Counted from the first letter of the stretch, positions 22,377 through 31,301 are shown. The stretch is DNA of 45,636 bases from Bacteroidia bacterium (GCA_030433115.1 JAUILH010000014.1:1-45636); one strand, 5' to 3'. Numbers and translations: made by a program. Notes: a model not told the origin generated them from the letters alone.

Positions 22377-23576
22377 TTACTCAGAATTTTTCTTGAGTTT
22401 CTCTAATTCCCCGGATGGCCTAATGTTGGCAATGGGTTTGCGCTTAAATTCAGCTTCTCTGTCAAATAAGTATCTGTAAGTTGCCATTTCACGCAATTTA
22501 GTCGCACCCAGGTTTTCCACAATGGCAATCATTTTAGGATTGAAATCTCCTATCCAAGTGATCACCAGGTCTTTGTAATGATAATCTCGGTGCACAATCG
22601 ACTCCATATACTTAAATAGCATGCCTTCCACACCTTTGCCCTGGAATTCCGGATCTACCCCAAATACCATTCCGAAACAACGCCTGGCGGTACGTCTTTT
22701 CTTGTGGTAGAGGAATTTTAATTTGCCCCACAGATTCAAGTTGCCATTCACATGCTTGAAAATTTGATTAATCTCCGGCAGCTGAATATACATGCCTATC
22801 GGCTGATCTTTGTAATAAGCAAAATACATCAATTCTGGATCCATGATAGGTTTTAGACTACTCATAATGGCTTTTGCCTGAACAGAAGACATAGCCGTAA
22901 ATCCCTTTTCACGATTCGCCCAGGCACGGTTGTATATCGTTCTGAAGTCTTCAGTAAACTTTTCAATTTGTTTTAAATCAACATGGCAAACGGAGTAGTT
23001 AGAATCTTCCATTAGTCGTCTGGCCCGAATAGTAAATTTGTCTTCTAGCTTTCTAGTAATATCCCTGAAGAAAATCAACTGCTTATAGTAAACCTGGAAC
23101 CCGTAATCTTCAAAGAAAGGTACGTAGTAATCCGGATTGTAATTCTGACCATAGTAAGGCGGTTCATCAAAATTCTCGGTAATCAAACCCCAGAATTGGT
23201 GATTTTCTCCAAAGTTGATTGGACCATCCATGCGCTCCATGCCTTCTGCTTTCAACCAGGTTTTGGCTTTATCAAATAAGGCAAACGCCACAGACTGATC
23301 GTTGATACACTCGAAAAAACCAATGCCACTTCTGTACTCCTTGTTAGAACCATCTTCAAAAGCGGCTATCCTACCAAGTAATTTCCCGGAATCGCCATAA
23401 GCGACCCAGCGAATAGCTTTGCCTTTGCGCCACTTCTTGTTTTTGGAAGGATCGAATACCTTCTCAATATCTTGTTTCAAATGAGGAATCCAGTTAGGGT
23501 CGTCCTTGTAGATTAAGAAAGGCAGGTGATGAAAATCTTTCACCGTTTTTTTATCGTTGACTTCAACAAGGGTCAT
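22377..23576 (-). CDS. YghO-like GNAT-family protein
   Basis: The 399-residue protein has an N-terminal part 'FLIYKDDPNWIPHL' and 'RRWVAYG'-like GNAT start, a middle with 'GFFECINDQSVAFALFDKA' and 'MDGPINFGENHQFWGL', and a C-terminal GNAT-like core 'ARRCFGMVFGVDPEFQGKGVEGMLF' with the acetyl-CoA binding Q/R-x-x-G-x-G/A pattern. This matches the family of E. coli YghO, two fused GNAT-like folds of unknown substrate. Cytosolic. It is divergent from aroK with a 43-nt shared upstream region. Confidence 0.75.
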   Translation of the reverse strand: MTLVEVNDKKTVKDFHHLPFLIYKDDPNWIPHLKQDIEKVFDPSKNKKWRKGKAIRWVAYGDSGKLLGRIAAFEDGSNKEYRSGIGFFECINDQSVAFALFDKAKTWLKAEGMERMDGPINFGENHQFWGLITENFDEPPYYGQNYNPDYYVPFFEDYGFQVYYKQLIFFRDITRKLEDKFTIRARRLMEDSNYSVCHVDLKQIEKFTEDFRTIYNRAWANREKGFTAMSSVQAKAIMSSLKPIMDPELMYFAYYKDQPIGMYIQLPEINQIFKHVNGNLNLWGKLKFLYHKKRRTARRCFGMVFGVDPEFQGKGVEGMLFKYMESIVHRDYHYKDLVITWIGDFNPKMIAIVENLGATKLREMATYRYLFDREAEFKRKPIANIRPSGELEKLKKNSE

Positions 23577-23598
23577 TCAATCGTGATTAGTATCTTCA

Positions 23599-23606
23599 CA
23601 AAAATA
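23599..23606 (-). promoter_or_regulatory. Possible -7 box for the YghO-like gene
   Basis: TATTTTTG on the minus strand matches TAnnTTTG and lies 22 nt upstream of the start; no good TTTG lies 19 nt further upstream. Confidence 0.3.
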
Positions 23607-23619
23607 CAAAAGTAAACGG

Positions 23620-24120
23620 ATGCGCATCTTTTTAATTGGCTTTATGGGGAGTGGTAAAAGTACCATTGGACGGAAATTATCTGAAGCCCTTGATTGCCCG
23701 TTTGTTGACTTAGACGAATTCATTGAAAAGTATGCCGGAAAAACCATTTCGGAACTATTTGCGATTAGTCAAACCCATTTTCGTTATCTCGAATACAATG
23801 CTTTGCAAAAGGTGATTGAGTTGCATCCTGGTGCGGTGATTGCTCTGGGAGGCGGGACGCCATGCTATTTCAATAATATGACAAGAATTTTGGGAAGTGG
23901 AAAGAGTTTGTATCTGAGAGTCAGCCCGGAAGTATTGTTGGATCGATTAAAGGAGGATGCCACCAGACCCTTGCTTCAGGATAAAACTAAAGATGAATTA
24001 TTGGAATATATTTCCAGGACTTTGTCGGGTAGGGAAGGGTATTATCTAAGAGCTCATGAGGTGGTTGATGGGGATCAGGATGTTGAAAAGCTAATTGACA
24101 AGATTCAGAGTTTGTGCTGA
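23620..24120 (+). CDS. aroK: Shikimate kinase
   Basis: The 166-residue product has the P-loop 'GFMGSGKSTIG' (Lys at about 13), the shikimate-binding 'DLDEFIE', the 'ALGGGTPC' loop and the 'DATRPLL' lid region, in the standard order and at the normal length. It phosphorylates shikimate at the 3-hydroxyl with ATP, the fifth step of chorismate synthesis, in the cytoplasm. It is a lone gene divergent from the YghO-like gene and convergent with the gene ending at 24156. Confidence 0.93.
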   Translation: MRIFLIGFMGSGKSTIGRKLSEALDCPFVDLDEFIEKYAGKTISELFAISQTHFRYLEYNALQKVIELHPGAVIALGGGTPCYFNNMTRILGSGKSLYLRVSPEVLLDRLKEDATRPLLQDKTKDELLEYISRTLSGREGYYLRAHEVVDGDQDVEKLIDKIQSLC

Positions 24121-24155
24121 ATATGAAAGAATTCTCACACTCTCACCTCCTTCAA

Positions 24156-24707
24156 CTATAAGGATTCAATTCTTTTCAGAAGTAATTCTACCGAGTCAAT
24201 CAGCTTTTTCATTTGAGGAACATCAAACGGAACATTGAGGTACTGTAAGGTTAATCGACACCTTGAATCATCAATGACCAAATCATTTTCCTTGATTTCT
24301 GTGCTCAAGCTATATCCATAGGAGTTATGAAGTAATCCGTTGAGAATTGTTTTGTCAAACACCAATTGCTTTAATCTTGAGTCCGAATAGTATACGAAAT
24401 AGGCTTTACCATTAAATAATTTATACCGCCATGGGTTCAGAAGCCTCATTATTAATTTGCTTTTGGCAACGGCGAGATTGATCTGATGATGAAAATTGAC
24501 ATCTGTGTGAATAAATGTAGAGTCTTTTTCAGGGTGAATTCGAAATACACAGTTGAATTTGTCGATTGGCAAATGAAAGCGATATTCATAATCGTCCGGG
24601 ACCTTTTCGCCACCCGATTTTCGATAAACTTTATGGCAAGAAACTCCCAACTCTTCACAAATCTCTTGAAGATGTTCCCCTAACGGCAGGAAGCTTTGCG
24701 CCCCCAT
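24156..24707 (-). CDS. Hypothetical protein, 183 aa
   Basis: The family is not recognised. The start is ATG at 24707, overlapping the last base of the TGA of the upstream phosphoribosyltransferase gene (TGATG), so translation is coupled. Sequence is mixed alpha/beta ('YRFHLPIDKFNCVFRIHPE', 'STFIHTDVNFHH', 'LVIDDSRCRLTLQYL') without signal peptide or membrane segment. A TTG one codon earlier is possible but less likely. Context suggests some link with the PyrR-like enzyme; none can be named. Confidence 0.65.
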   Translation of the reverse strand: MGAQSFLPLGEHLQEICEELGVSCHKVYRKSGGEKVPDDYEYRFHLPIDKFNCVFRIHPEKDSTFIHTDVNFHHQINLAVAKSKLIMRLLNPWRYKLFNGKAYFVYYSDSRLKQLVFDKTILNGLLHNSYGYSLSTEIKENDLVIDDSRCRLTLQYLNVPFDVPQMKKLIDSVELLLKRIESL

Positions 24708-25204
24708 CAACTAATAAACGCCATATTCTCCTCAAAGTCCACGGTAATGTGTTCTTCCAGGGTAGTGGACAAAGTCAAACCAACATAATCTGCTCTAATC
24801 GGAAACTTTCTGTGTCGTCTATCTACCAAAACCACAGTCGTGATTTTTTTTGGTTGATGCTCCAAAATGTGCTTGCAGGCATAAATCAAAGTCTTGCCAG
24901 AATTCAAAACATCATCTACTAAAACAATGGTTTTCCCTATCATACTATCCGCATCAATCGAAAATTCACAATCTTTTTGAAACGGATGCTCCTTGTGAAG
25001 TGTGATGGAAGCCAAAGTAATCGTTTTATCACTGATTTGACTCAAATGCTGGTGGAGATTGCGTGCAAATTGATAGCCCTTATTCGCAATGCCCACCAAA
25101 ATTAATTCGTCTTCACCATGAAAATGCTCGTAAATCTGATGTGCCAATCGTTCGGTTTTTTGATTGACCTGGTCTGAATTCAATACGGTAACAGCTGTTT
25201 TCAT
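24707..25204 (-). CDS. PyrR-like phosphoribosyltransferase
   Basis: This 165-residue protein has the type I PRTase fold. 'ILVGIANKG' lies near the N-terminus, the PRPP-binding motif 'IVLVDDVLNSGKTL' at about residues 93-106, and the ending 'VVLVDRRHRKFPIRADYVGLTLSTT' closely follows the PyrR signature (L-V-D-R-G-H-R-E-L-P-I-x-x-D-Y-V-G). PyrR binds UMP to regulate pyrimidine operons and has weak uracil PRTase activity. Because this copy sits away from pyr genes it may act as an enzyme or salvage protein. Gene symbol withheld for that reason. Confidence 0.8.
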   Translation of the reverse strand: MKTAVTVLNSDQVNQKTERLAHQIYEHFHGEDELILVGIANKGYQFARNLHQHLSQISDKTITLASITLHKEHPFQKDCEFSIDADSMIGKTIVLVDDVLNSGKTLIYACKHILEHQPKKITTVVLVDRRHRKFPIRADYVGLTLSTTLEEHITVDFEENMAFIS

Positions 25205-25285
25205 ACAACGAAGATATTTTTTTTGAGGTCAACTTGCAACCTTTTAAAATTTTGGTGTCTTAAGGGCAAACAAAATTGATTTTAC

Positions 25286-26029
25286 ATGAAAACCACGACA
25301 CAAATTTCAAGAAAAAATGCATTGAGAGCATCCGTTTTAGGAGGCCTACTATTGGCCGGAGGAGTTTTTCAATCTTGCAACAAACACATTTCTGCCGGTC
25401 CCATGACAACTGAAGATCGCGTGATGAGTGACAGCATTACAGCCATTCAGGTTCAAGGAAGCATGGATGTATTCATCACACAAGACACGAGTTATGATGT
25501 TAGAATTGAAGCCGGTGAGAAATTAATGTCTTACATCAGCACCTCCCTTCAAAATAACGAATTGGTGATCGACGAAAGAGCCAATCAATTCATCAAAAAC
25601 GACCGGGTGAGGATATATGTCTCTGCAAACAATCTGGATAAAATCTATTTAAAAGGTTCCGGAGATGTGAATGGGAGCAATCTAATAGGGAACCATGTAT
25701 TTGTAAGATTGGATGGTTCAGGAGATGTGAACCTATCGTATTCTATGCTCAACTCTATGGATGTTGATTTGGAAGGCTCAGGAGACATTAATATCTCTGG
25801 TGTGGCAAACGACAGTCATGTTGAATTGAAAGGAAGTGGAGACATCAATTGCAAAGATTTAACAGTCAATGAAGCACACGTTGATCTCGATGGCTCAGGA
25901 GACATCAAAGTATATGTTTTAAATGAGTTAACTGCCAACGTGAGTGGTTCTGGAGATGTCTATTACTGGGGGAATCCACCAGTTGTTAATTCTAATGTAT
26001 CAGGGTCTGGTCAGGTAACCGGTATGTAA
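25286..26029 (+). CDS. GIN-domain (DUF2807) lipoprotein
   Basis: The 247-residue protein starts with a signal sequence ending in a lipobox (FQSC, Cys at about 31). It then has 'ITAIQVQGSMDVFITQ' and many 'GSGDVN', 'GSGDIN' and 'GSGDVY' turns spaced 15-25 residues apart, the regular beta-helix pattern of the putative head GIN domain (DUF2807). It would sit on the outer membrane or in the periplasm. It is the first gene of a run with an outer-membrane-type protein, an ECF sigma factor, its partner and a DUF4097-like protein, suggesting an envelope-sensing unit. Ligand unknown. Confidence 0.85.
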   Translation: MKTTTQISRKNALRASVLGGLLLAGGVFQSCNKHISAGPMTTEDRVMSDSITAIQVQGSMDVFITQDTSYDVRIEAGEKLMSYISTSLQNNELVIDERANQFIKNDRVRIYVSANNLDKIYLKGSGDVNGSNLIGNHVFVRLDGSGDVNLSYSMLNSMDVDLEGSGDINISGVANDSHVELKGSGDINCKDLTVNEAHVDLDGSGDIKVYVLNELTANVSGSGDVYYWGNPPVVNSNVSGSGQVTGM

Positions 26030-26052
26030 TCTTAAACTCTAAAACCAAACAC

Positions 26053-26679
26053 ATGAAAAAGATAATAGGCATCATTTGCACGATAACAATCAGTTTTGGA
26101 CTGAATGCTCAGGTGAGATTCAACGGGCAGGAAGATCAACCTAAAACCTTGTTAGGCAACAAAAGGCTTACCGGAGGATATGTAGGGATGGGAGTTCAGG
26201 GATTCGACATCAATGGTCAATATGGCTATGGATTTAGCGGTGAAGCTGCCATGTCATTCGGAAGAAAGTTTAATCTTGGCTTTGCGGGACAAGCATTGGC
26301 TACAGATGTTTTCTCCGACTACAAAGACCCTAATGGAGACCAATATTTTTACGAGATGGCTTATGGCGGATTATACGTAGAGCCCATGTTCAAGAGTAAG
26401 TGGGCAGTACATGTCACGTTTCCAATCACACTTGGAGCTGGTGCCGTATCCGAGAGCAAGTACCGAATCTATGATGGCTTTTGGGATGAATACAGAACCA
26501 GCTATGATGTGTTTTTTGTTGCGCAAGCAGGTTTAAATGTCGAATTAAACGTATTTAAGTTCATGAGAATAGCTGGAGGTATTAGTTACCGACAGACCTC
26601 TGATGTGATTTTACACAACGAAAAGGACAATTTAAGTGGACTCGGAGGGAATATTACCCTTAAATTGGGCTGGTTTTAG
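26053..26679 (+). CDS. Outer-membrane beta-barrel-like protein
   Basis: A signal peptide (KKIIGIICTITISFGLNAQ) is followed by 208-residue sequence with alternating strands: 'RLTGGYVGMGVQGFDINGQYGYGFSGEAAMSF' (part), 'KFNLGFAGQ', 'YEMAYGGLYVEPMF', 'WAVHVTFPITLG', 'VFFVAQAGLNVEL' and a last strand ending 'NITLKLGWF', with aromatic C-terminal Phe as in barrels. It follows the GIN lipoprotein by 23 nt and is followed after 6 nt by the sigma gene, so co-expression is likely. Function unknown. Confidence 0.75.
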   Translation: MKKIIGIICTITISFGLNAQVRFNGQEDQPKTLLGNKRLTGGYVGMGVQGFDINGQYGYGFSGEAAMSFGRKFNLGFAGQALATDVFSDYKDPNGDQYFYEMAYGGLYVEPMFKSKWAVHVTFPITLGAGAVSESKYRIYDGFWDEYRTSYDVFFVAQAGLNVELNVFKFMRIAGGISYRQTSDVILHNEKDNLSGLGGNITLKLGWF

Positions 26680-26685
26680 TTTCGT

Positions 26686-27231
26686 TTGAACACAACTCAA
26701 GACATATCGCTCGATTTTTTGGTGGCTGAATGTAAACGGTCTAACCGACTGGCACAAAAGAAAGTATTCGACATGTATTCAAGTTCTGTGTACAGTTCTG
26801 CACTCAGAATTACAGGAAACACCATGGATGCTCAGGACATTACCCAGGAAGCTTTTATTGATGCTTTTAATAAGATAGAGAGCTTTTCCGGAAACGGCAG
26901 TTTTGTGGGCTGGTTAAAGCGCATTGCCGTCAACAAGTCATTAAATTTTGTAAAACGACACAGAATGTATACAAGCGATTTAAACGAGAATGTCAATGAA
27001 GAAGAAGAGAGCTATGAAGAGCCCGAATATACCATAGAAATGGTTAACCAGGCGGTTCAAAAACTCTCTGATGGCTACAGAATGGTCTTCAATCTATTTG
27101 CCTTTGAAGGGTATTCTCACAAGGAAATTGCTGATCAGTTGGGCATTACTGAATCTACTTCCAAGAGTCAGTATAACCGCGCCAAGGCAAGAATTAGACA
27201 ATTAGTAACAGAATCTTTACAACATGGATAA
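26686..27231 (+). CDS. ECF-type RNA polymerase sigma factor
   Basis: Start TTG at 26686, the only start that keeps region 2 complete. Region 2 contains 'SALRITGNTMDAQDITQEAFIDAFNKI'-type sequence (part quoted), and region 4 'GYSHKEIADQLGITESTSKSQYNRAKARI', the helix-turn-helix for the -35 element. Length (181) is normal for group 4 sigma factors. It overlaps the next gene by 8 nt; the partner there has a single membrane segment and is probably its anti-sigma factor. Targets probably include its own operon. Confidence 0.9.
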   Translation: MNTTQDISLDFLVAECKRSNRLAQKKVFDMYSSSVYSSALRITGNTMDAQDITQEAFIDAFNKIESFSGNGSFVGWLKRIAVNKSLNFVKRHRMYTSDLNENVNEEEESYEEPEYTIEMVNQAVQKLSDGYRMVFNLFAFEGYSHKEIADQLGITESTSKSQYNRAKARIRQLVTESLQHG

Positions 27232-27814
27232 ACTGGAAAAATTCATCAAAGACAATCAGGCAGAATTCGATCAAAGTAAGGTCGATCTGGATTGGTCAAA
27301 AGTAGAAGACGGGCTCAACAAAACGGAGTCGCCATCTAATGATGGAACCATTCGTGTGAAGAAATGGTGGTTATATACAGGAATTGCGGCCAGCATAGCC
27401 ATTCTAATTGGAGCGTTTGTGATATCAAACTCGAATACCGAAGGAGGGAATACTTCAAGTCAAGATGAAGTGGCTGTTGAAAAACAACAAGAGCTCGATC
27501 AAAAGGAACCATCAGAAGTAAGTTTGGCAGACATATCTGAAGATTACGCAGAAATTGAAGAGTACTATGTGGTTCAGGTGAACAGTAAAGTGGCCGAGCT
27601 CAAATCTTTGAACCCTGATCCTGAGTTTTTGGAAGACATCAACAGTTTGGAAGAGGACTATGAGTTATTAAAAAAGGAGCTCGGTGCCGGAGGGGATGAT
27701 GAAATTATCATTGAAGCCATGATAGAGAATTACAGATTAAAATTAGAGGTCCTGGAAGAAATTCTCAATGATCTTAAATCAACTAACAATACAGATTATG
27801 GAGTTGAAATATAA
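27224..27814 (+). CDS. Single-pass membrane protein, probable anti-sigma partner
   Basis: The 196-residue protein has a cytosolic N-terminal ~45 residues ('MDKLEKFIKDNQAEFDQ'), one membrane segment at about 49-68 ('WLYTGIAASIAILIGAFVI') and an acidic, helical periplasmic part. No zinc-binding anti-sigma motif (HxxxCxxC) is present. Overlap with the sigma gene and topology make an anti-sigma role likely. Sequence in the extracytoplasmic part ('YYVVQVNSKVAELKSL ... YELLKKEL') is a coiled helix that may sense the envelope. Confidence 0.75.
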   Translation: MDKLEKFIKDNQAEFDQSKVDLDWSKVEDGLNKTESPSNDGTIRVKKWWLYTGIAASIAILIGAFVISNSNTEGGNTSSQDEVAVEKQQELDQKEPSEVSLADISEDYAEIEEYYVVQVNSKVAELKSLNPDPEFLEDINSLEEDYELLKKELGAGGDDEIIIEAMIENYRLKLEVLEEILNDLKSTNNTDYGVEI

Positions 27815-28886
27815 AATGTTAGGTGTATTTGTCTTGCTTACTGGCTGGACAATGGCCAACAACGAAACCCACTCAACTTTCAGTGAAAATCGGACGGTGG
27901 AAAAAAGGTTTTCAGTGGATGATGGCGTATCTATTGATATCGAAAATAAATATGGCAAACTGGTATTCACCAACTGGGAGAAAGACAGTGTCTATATTCG
28001 GGTAGAGATTAAATCTGAGGGAGAAAAATTAGACAAAGTCATGTCCAAGTTAAATGCGGTCCAGATCAATTTTACTGGCAGTAAGCAGTACGTTTCTGCA
28101 AGAACGGATTGGACTTCAGGATACAATTCCTTTAGAAGATCTATTGACGAGATTAAAAGAAGTCTCAACAGTTCCGGTAAATTAACAGTGAACTACTTTA
28201 TCTACATGCCGGCTGATTCGGACTTAAATATCGATAATGAATTTGGGAATGTGTACATGGGAGATTTGACGGGCGTGTTACAAGCTGATATCAAACATGG
28301 TAATTTCAGAGCCAGTAAAATTGAAAAGATCAGACGCTTGAAAGTACGTTATGGTGATATCAGAATCAATGAAGCCAAACAAGCCTCTATTGATGCTTCT
28401 TTTGGAGATTTGGAATTGAACAAGTGTGAAGACCTTAAATTGACCTCTGCCAACTGTGATGTGCTATTGGATGACATCAATAGCATGAATTTGATCTCGA
28501 AAAATGATAAACTTCACCTGGTAAGTATCGATGATTTGAGCGGGAATATGTCTTTAAGCGACCTTAAGATCAATCTGTTGAAGAAGAAAGCAGACCTCAA
28601 TTCAAGATTCGGGAGTGTGAAGGTGAATAAGATTGATCCCAATTTTGGGCGCCTGAATCTGACAGGTAATTTCACGGATTATTTTATTGTGACGGAGGAA
28701 GGCCTCAATGCGGGCTTCAGAGTTGTGCAAGAGAACGGGAAGACCTTTAATTATCCTAAAACAGTGAATGTGACCTCACATGAAAGCATGGATAAAGTGA
28801 ATACCTACAGTGGAAAAATTGGAGCAGGAGGTGATAAGCAGATCAGTATTCATGTAAAAAATGGAGAAGTGGAATTTAGAATGTAA
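27798..28886 (+). CDS. DUF4097-like secreted protein
   Basis: The ATG at 27798 gives a signal peptide ('YKMLGVFVLLTGWTMA') and overlaps the upstream gene by 17 nt. The 362-residue product has repeated 'IDNEFGNVYMGDL', 'IKHGNFRASKI', 'VRYGDIRINEA' and 'ASFGDLELNKC' strands about 20 residues apart, the beta-helix pattern of DUF4097/DUF4098-type proteins. It thus mirrors the GIN protein that opens the operon, both being right-handed-helix type envelope proteins. It ends 1 nt from the convergent methyltransferase gene. Confidence 0.8.
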   Translation: MELKYKMLGVFVLLTGWTMANNETHSTFSENRTVEKRFSVDDGVSIDIENKYGKLVFTNWEKDSVYIRVEIKSEGEKLDKVMSKLNAVQINFTGSKQYVSARTDWTSGYNSFRRSIDEIKRSLNSSGKLTVNYFIYMPADSDLNIDNEFGNVYMGDLTGVLQADIKHGNFRASKIEKIRRLKVRYGDIRINEAKQASIDASFGDLELNKCEDLKLTSANCDVLLDDINSMNLISKNDKLHLVSIDDLSGNMSLSDLKINLLKKKADLNSRFGSVKVNKIDPNFGRLNLTGNFTDYFIVTEEGLNAGFRVVQENGKTFNYPKTVNVTSHESMDKVNTYSGKIGAGGDKQISIHVKNGEVEFRM

Positions 28887-28887
28887 T

Positions 28888-29463
28888 CTATTTCACCATC
28901 TTAATAAACACTTCTCTGCCATGACGGGGTTGAATGGAATTGACACAAGGCTTGATGGAAACATCTGAGAAATTCGGTTGAAAATAGGCCAGGTATTCCA
29001 GTGGATTTCCCCCAAAAGGTGGACGGTCATCATTTAGGGGGTCGTTAAACAATAAGCCGACTAGTTTCCCTCCGGGGACCAATAATTCACTCATTTTTTT
29101 GCCATAGTCCGGACGTAATTTGGGATCAAGCGCGCAGAAAAATGTTTGCTCCAGTATCAAATCATATTGGCCTTGATGCTCAAAAAAATCTCCAATGATA
29201 AATTGATCTTCCGGAAAATCTGGAACTCGAGACAAAAAATTCTCTTTAGCAGATGGGGCATAATCCATAAGGAAAACATGATCGAAACCGCTCTCCCACA
29301 GTAATTCTCCTTCATAGCCATTTCCGCATCCCGGAATTAAAATTTTAAGAAATGGATTCTCTAATTGAGAAATGTATTTCGCCAGGGGAAAAGATGGTTC
29401 ACCCAAATCCCATTGGATTTCTTTGGATTGATATCGCTTGTCCCAGTAGTCTGAATTAAGCAT
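28888..29463 (-). CDS. TPMT-family SAM-dependent methyltransferase
   Basis: The 191-residue product has 'YWDKRYQSKEIQWDLGEPSFPL', characteristic of thiopurine S-methyltransferase-like proteins. SAM motif I is 'ILIPGCGNGYEGELL', and an acidic residue in 'VFLMDYAPSA' binds the ribose; 'YDLILEQTFFCALDP' is the family's motif IV. Substrate in bacteria of this type is not established (thiol, selenium or tellurium compounds are known in relatives). Cytosolic. Confidence 0.85.
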   Translation of the reverse strand: MLNSDYWDKRYQSKEIQWDLGEPSFPLAKYISQLENPFLKILIPGCGNGYEGELLWESGFDHVFLMDYAPSAKENFLSRVPDFPEDQFIIGDFFEHQGQYDLILEQTFFCALDPKLRPDYGKKMSELLVPGGKLVGLLFNDPLNDDRPPFGGNPLEYLAYFQPNFSDVSIKPCVNSIQPRHGREVFIKMVK

Positions 29464-29518
29464 AAAAGAAGCGTTTGAAGCTCGTAATTAGTCGCAAGTG
29501 GTCTGGTGAACTATCAGA

Positions 29519-29785
29519 TCATTCCTTGCACGACTCAGCCATTGAAGATATTTTTTCATTGAGCCCTTCCATATCCACAATGCCTTCAGAATCCGAATAA
29601 ATCTTCATGAGGCTTCTTCTCCATTTTTTGCAAAAGTCAGAGGCATCTGATTCTGATTGCTCGTGATTGGCGTAGGTCTGAGCGCAATCACACTCAGTTT
29701 CTGTTTTGTCACCATCTTTTTTGGAGTCGTCTCCGCAAGAAGTCAAGAAAAACATGGCAGTAGCCATTAGAAAAAAGTATTTCAT
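29519..29785 (-). CDS. Small lipoprotein, 88 aa
   Basis: Signal peptide 'KYFFLMATAMFFLTSC' ends in a lipobox with Cys at about residue 17. The mature part is Asp/Glu/Lys-rich with Cys residues ('ECDCAQTYANHEQSE', 'DFCKKW', 'MAESCKE'), which may form disulfides. No family recognised. It lies between two methyltransferase genes on the same strand but with gaps over 50 nt, so it may be transcribed alone. Confidence 0.7.
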   Translation of the reverse strand: MKYFFLMATAMFFLTSCGDDSKKDGDKTETECDCAQTYANHEQSESDASDFCKKWRRSLMKIYSDSEGIVDMEGLNEKISSMAESCKE

Positions 29786-29846
29786 GGAATGTTTTTTCTA
29801 AAAGTAATCAAACCAATTAAGATATGCTTAAAGTGACTGGATTATC

Positions 29847-31271
29847 CTACGACTTTTCTAAAAGCACCACCGATTCAACATGAGCCGTGTGCGGGAATTG
29901 ATCAACCAAAGAGAATTTTTTCAGTTCATATCCCCATTCCTTTAAATCGGTTAGGTCGCGTGCCTGGGTGGCTGGATTGCAAGAGACATAAACAATTCTC
30001 TTAGCGCCCAATCTCATCACTTTCCTCAGCGTTTTGGGCGCTATTCCTCCTCTTGGTGGATCTAGAACAATGGTAGATATTTTACCAGTATATTCAGGAT
30101 ATTCCAACAAGAATTTACCCACATCAGAAGCAAAGAATTTGACATCAGAAATCCCATTCAATTGAGCATTACGTTCTGCATTTTCTATGGCCTCCGGAAC
30201 AATGTCCACCCCAATAATTTGTGTGTCATTGGTTCGTGAAGCCAGAATTTGTCCAATGGTTCCCGTACCGCAAAATAGGTCCATCACTACGTGTCCATCA
30301 ACCGGATTGTCTTCAAGCGTATAGTCGATTACCTTGCTGTAGAGTTTTTCTGCACATTTTGGGTTGGTTTGAAAAAAGCTCTCCATGCTGATTTCAAATT
30401 TCAAACCGAGTAATGCTTCAATGATCAAATCTTCTCCGTATAGCAAAGTGGTTCGACCGTTCTCAATTTTGGCTCTATCCGCTACATTGTCGTTAACCGT
30501 ATGCTGAATACCAGCAATGCGGTCTCCATGAATGTCCAATAGCATCTGTGCAAACGCTTGCGGGTTAAATTGACTGATGTTTTCTGAGGAGGTCACAAGA
30601 TGAACCAGTAATTTATCTTGTGCAAACGACTTCCTCAACACAATGTGTCTAAAGAAACCGGTCTTTTTGGGCGGATGCCACGCCGGAAGCCCAGTGTCTT
30701 TGCACCATTGTCTGATGAGATGTAGCTGGTCTTCAAATGACTCATCAAACAAACCACTGCTTTTGTCCAAATTCTCTACTTTCCACCAGGTACCTCTTCT
30801 TTTAAATCCGAGCGCAAAACCATCAAACTCCTCATCGGTTTCAATATCGTGCCCAATGCTTGAAAAAGAATATTCCATTTTGTTGCGATAGTGCCAATGA
30901 TCTGGCGATTGGATGAACTCATCGAAAAGATCCTCAGGGGCTTCAATCTGACCAATTTTTTTGAAGAGTCCCATCACAGCCTCCCGTTTATATTGAATCT
31001 GAAGGTCAACTGGCAAACTCACATAAGGCCCGCCAGAAATTCTTTGGTAAGGAATATCAACCTCTTCTGGACTATTCTCAAGTACTTCTAGCAAACGACA
31101 CTCACAGTATCGTTTTCTTTTCTTCAGAATTTGGGCTTTCACCTTTTGTCCGGGAAAGGTGTGATCCACAAAGAACACCTTTGCACCTTCTTCGGTTTCA
31201 ACACGTGCAATTCCTTTTCCACCAAATGCGTAATCGGTGATCGTCAAGTCTAAAATGGCTCCTTTCTTCAA
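29847..31271 (-). CDS. TrmA/RlmD-type RNA m5U methyltransferase without Fe-S cysteines
   Basis: Start is TTG at 31271; a stop lies 15 nt upstream and no ATG exists nearby. The 474-residue product begins with a TRAM-like RNA-binding domain ('LTITDYAFGGKGIAR'). It has SAM motif 'VMDLFCGTGTIGQILA', 'IVLDPPRGGIAPK' and the nucleophile motif 'IVYVSCNPATQARDL'. It methylates C5 of a uridine in rRNA or tRNA. In RlmD/RumA a Cys cluster (C-x-x-x-x-x-C-G-G-C-x-x-x-x-x-C) precedes the central domain; here the equivalent reads 'IPYQRISGGPYVSLP' with no Cys, so the cluster seems lost. The exact target uridine cannot be assigned. Confidence 0.88.
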   Translation of the reverse strand: MKKGAILDLTITDYAFGGKGIARVETEEGAKVFFVDHTFPGQKVKAQILKKRKRYCECRLLEVLENSPEEVDIPYQRISGGPYVSLPVDLQIQYKREAVMGLFKKIGQIEAPEDLFDEFIQSPDHWHYRNKMEYSFSSIGHDIETDEEFDGFALGFKRRGTWWKVENLDKSSGLFDESFEDQLHLIRQWCKDTGLPAWHPPKKTGFFRHIVLRKSFAQDKLLVHLVTSSENISQFNPQAFAQMLLDIHGDRIAGIQHTVNDNVADRAKIENGRTTLLYGEDLIIEALLGLKFEISMESFFQTNPKCAEKLYSKVIDYTLEDNPVDGHVVMDLFCGTGTIGQILASRTNDTQIIGVDIVPEAIENAERNAQLNGISDVKFFASDVGKFLLEYPEYTGKISTIVLDPPRGGIAPKTLRKVMRLGAKRIVYVSCNPATQARDLTDLKEWGYELKKFSLVDQFPHTAHVESVVLLEKS

Positions 31272-31301
31272 TTTGTTGGTTCGTTAGAAAATTAGGCGCT
31301 G

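Noticed and set aside
25205..25285. Promoter before the GIN gene
   Set aside because: AAATTTTG and a TTTG 21 nt upstream only loosely resemble the consensus; not strong enough to list.
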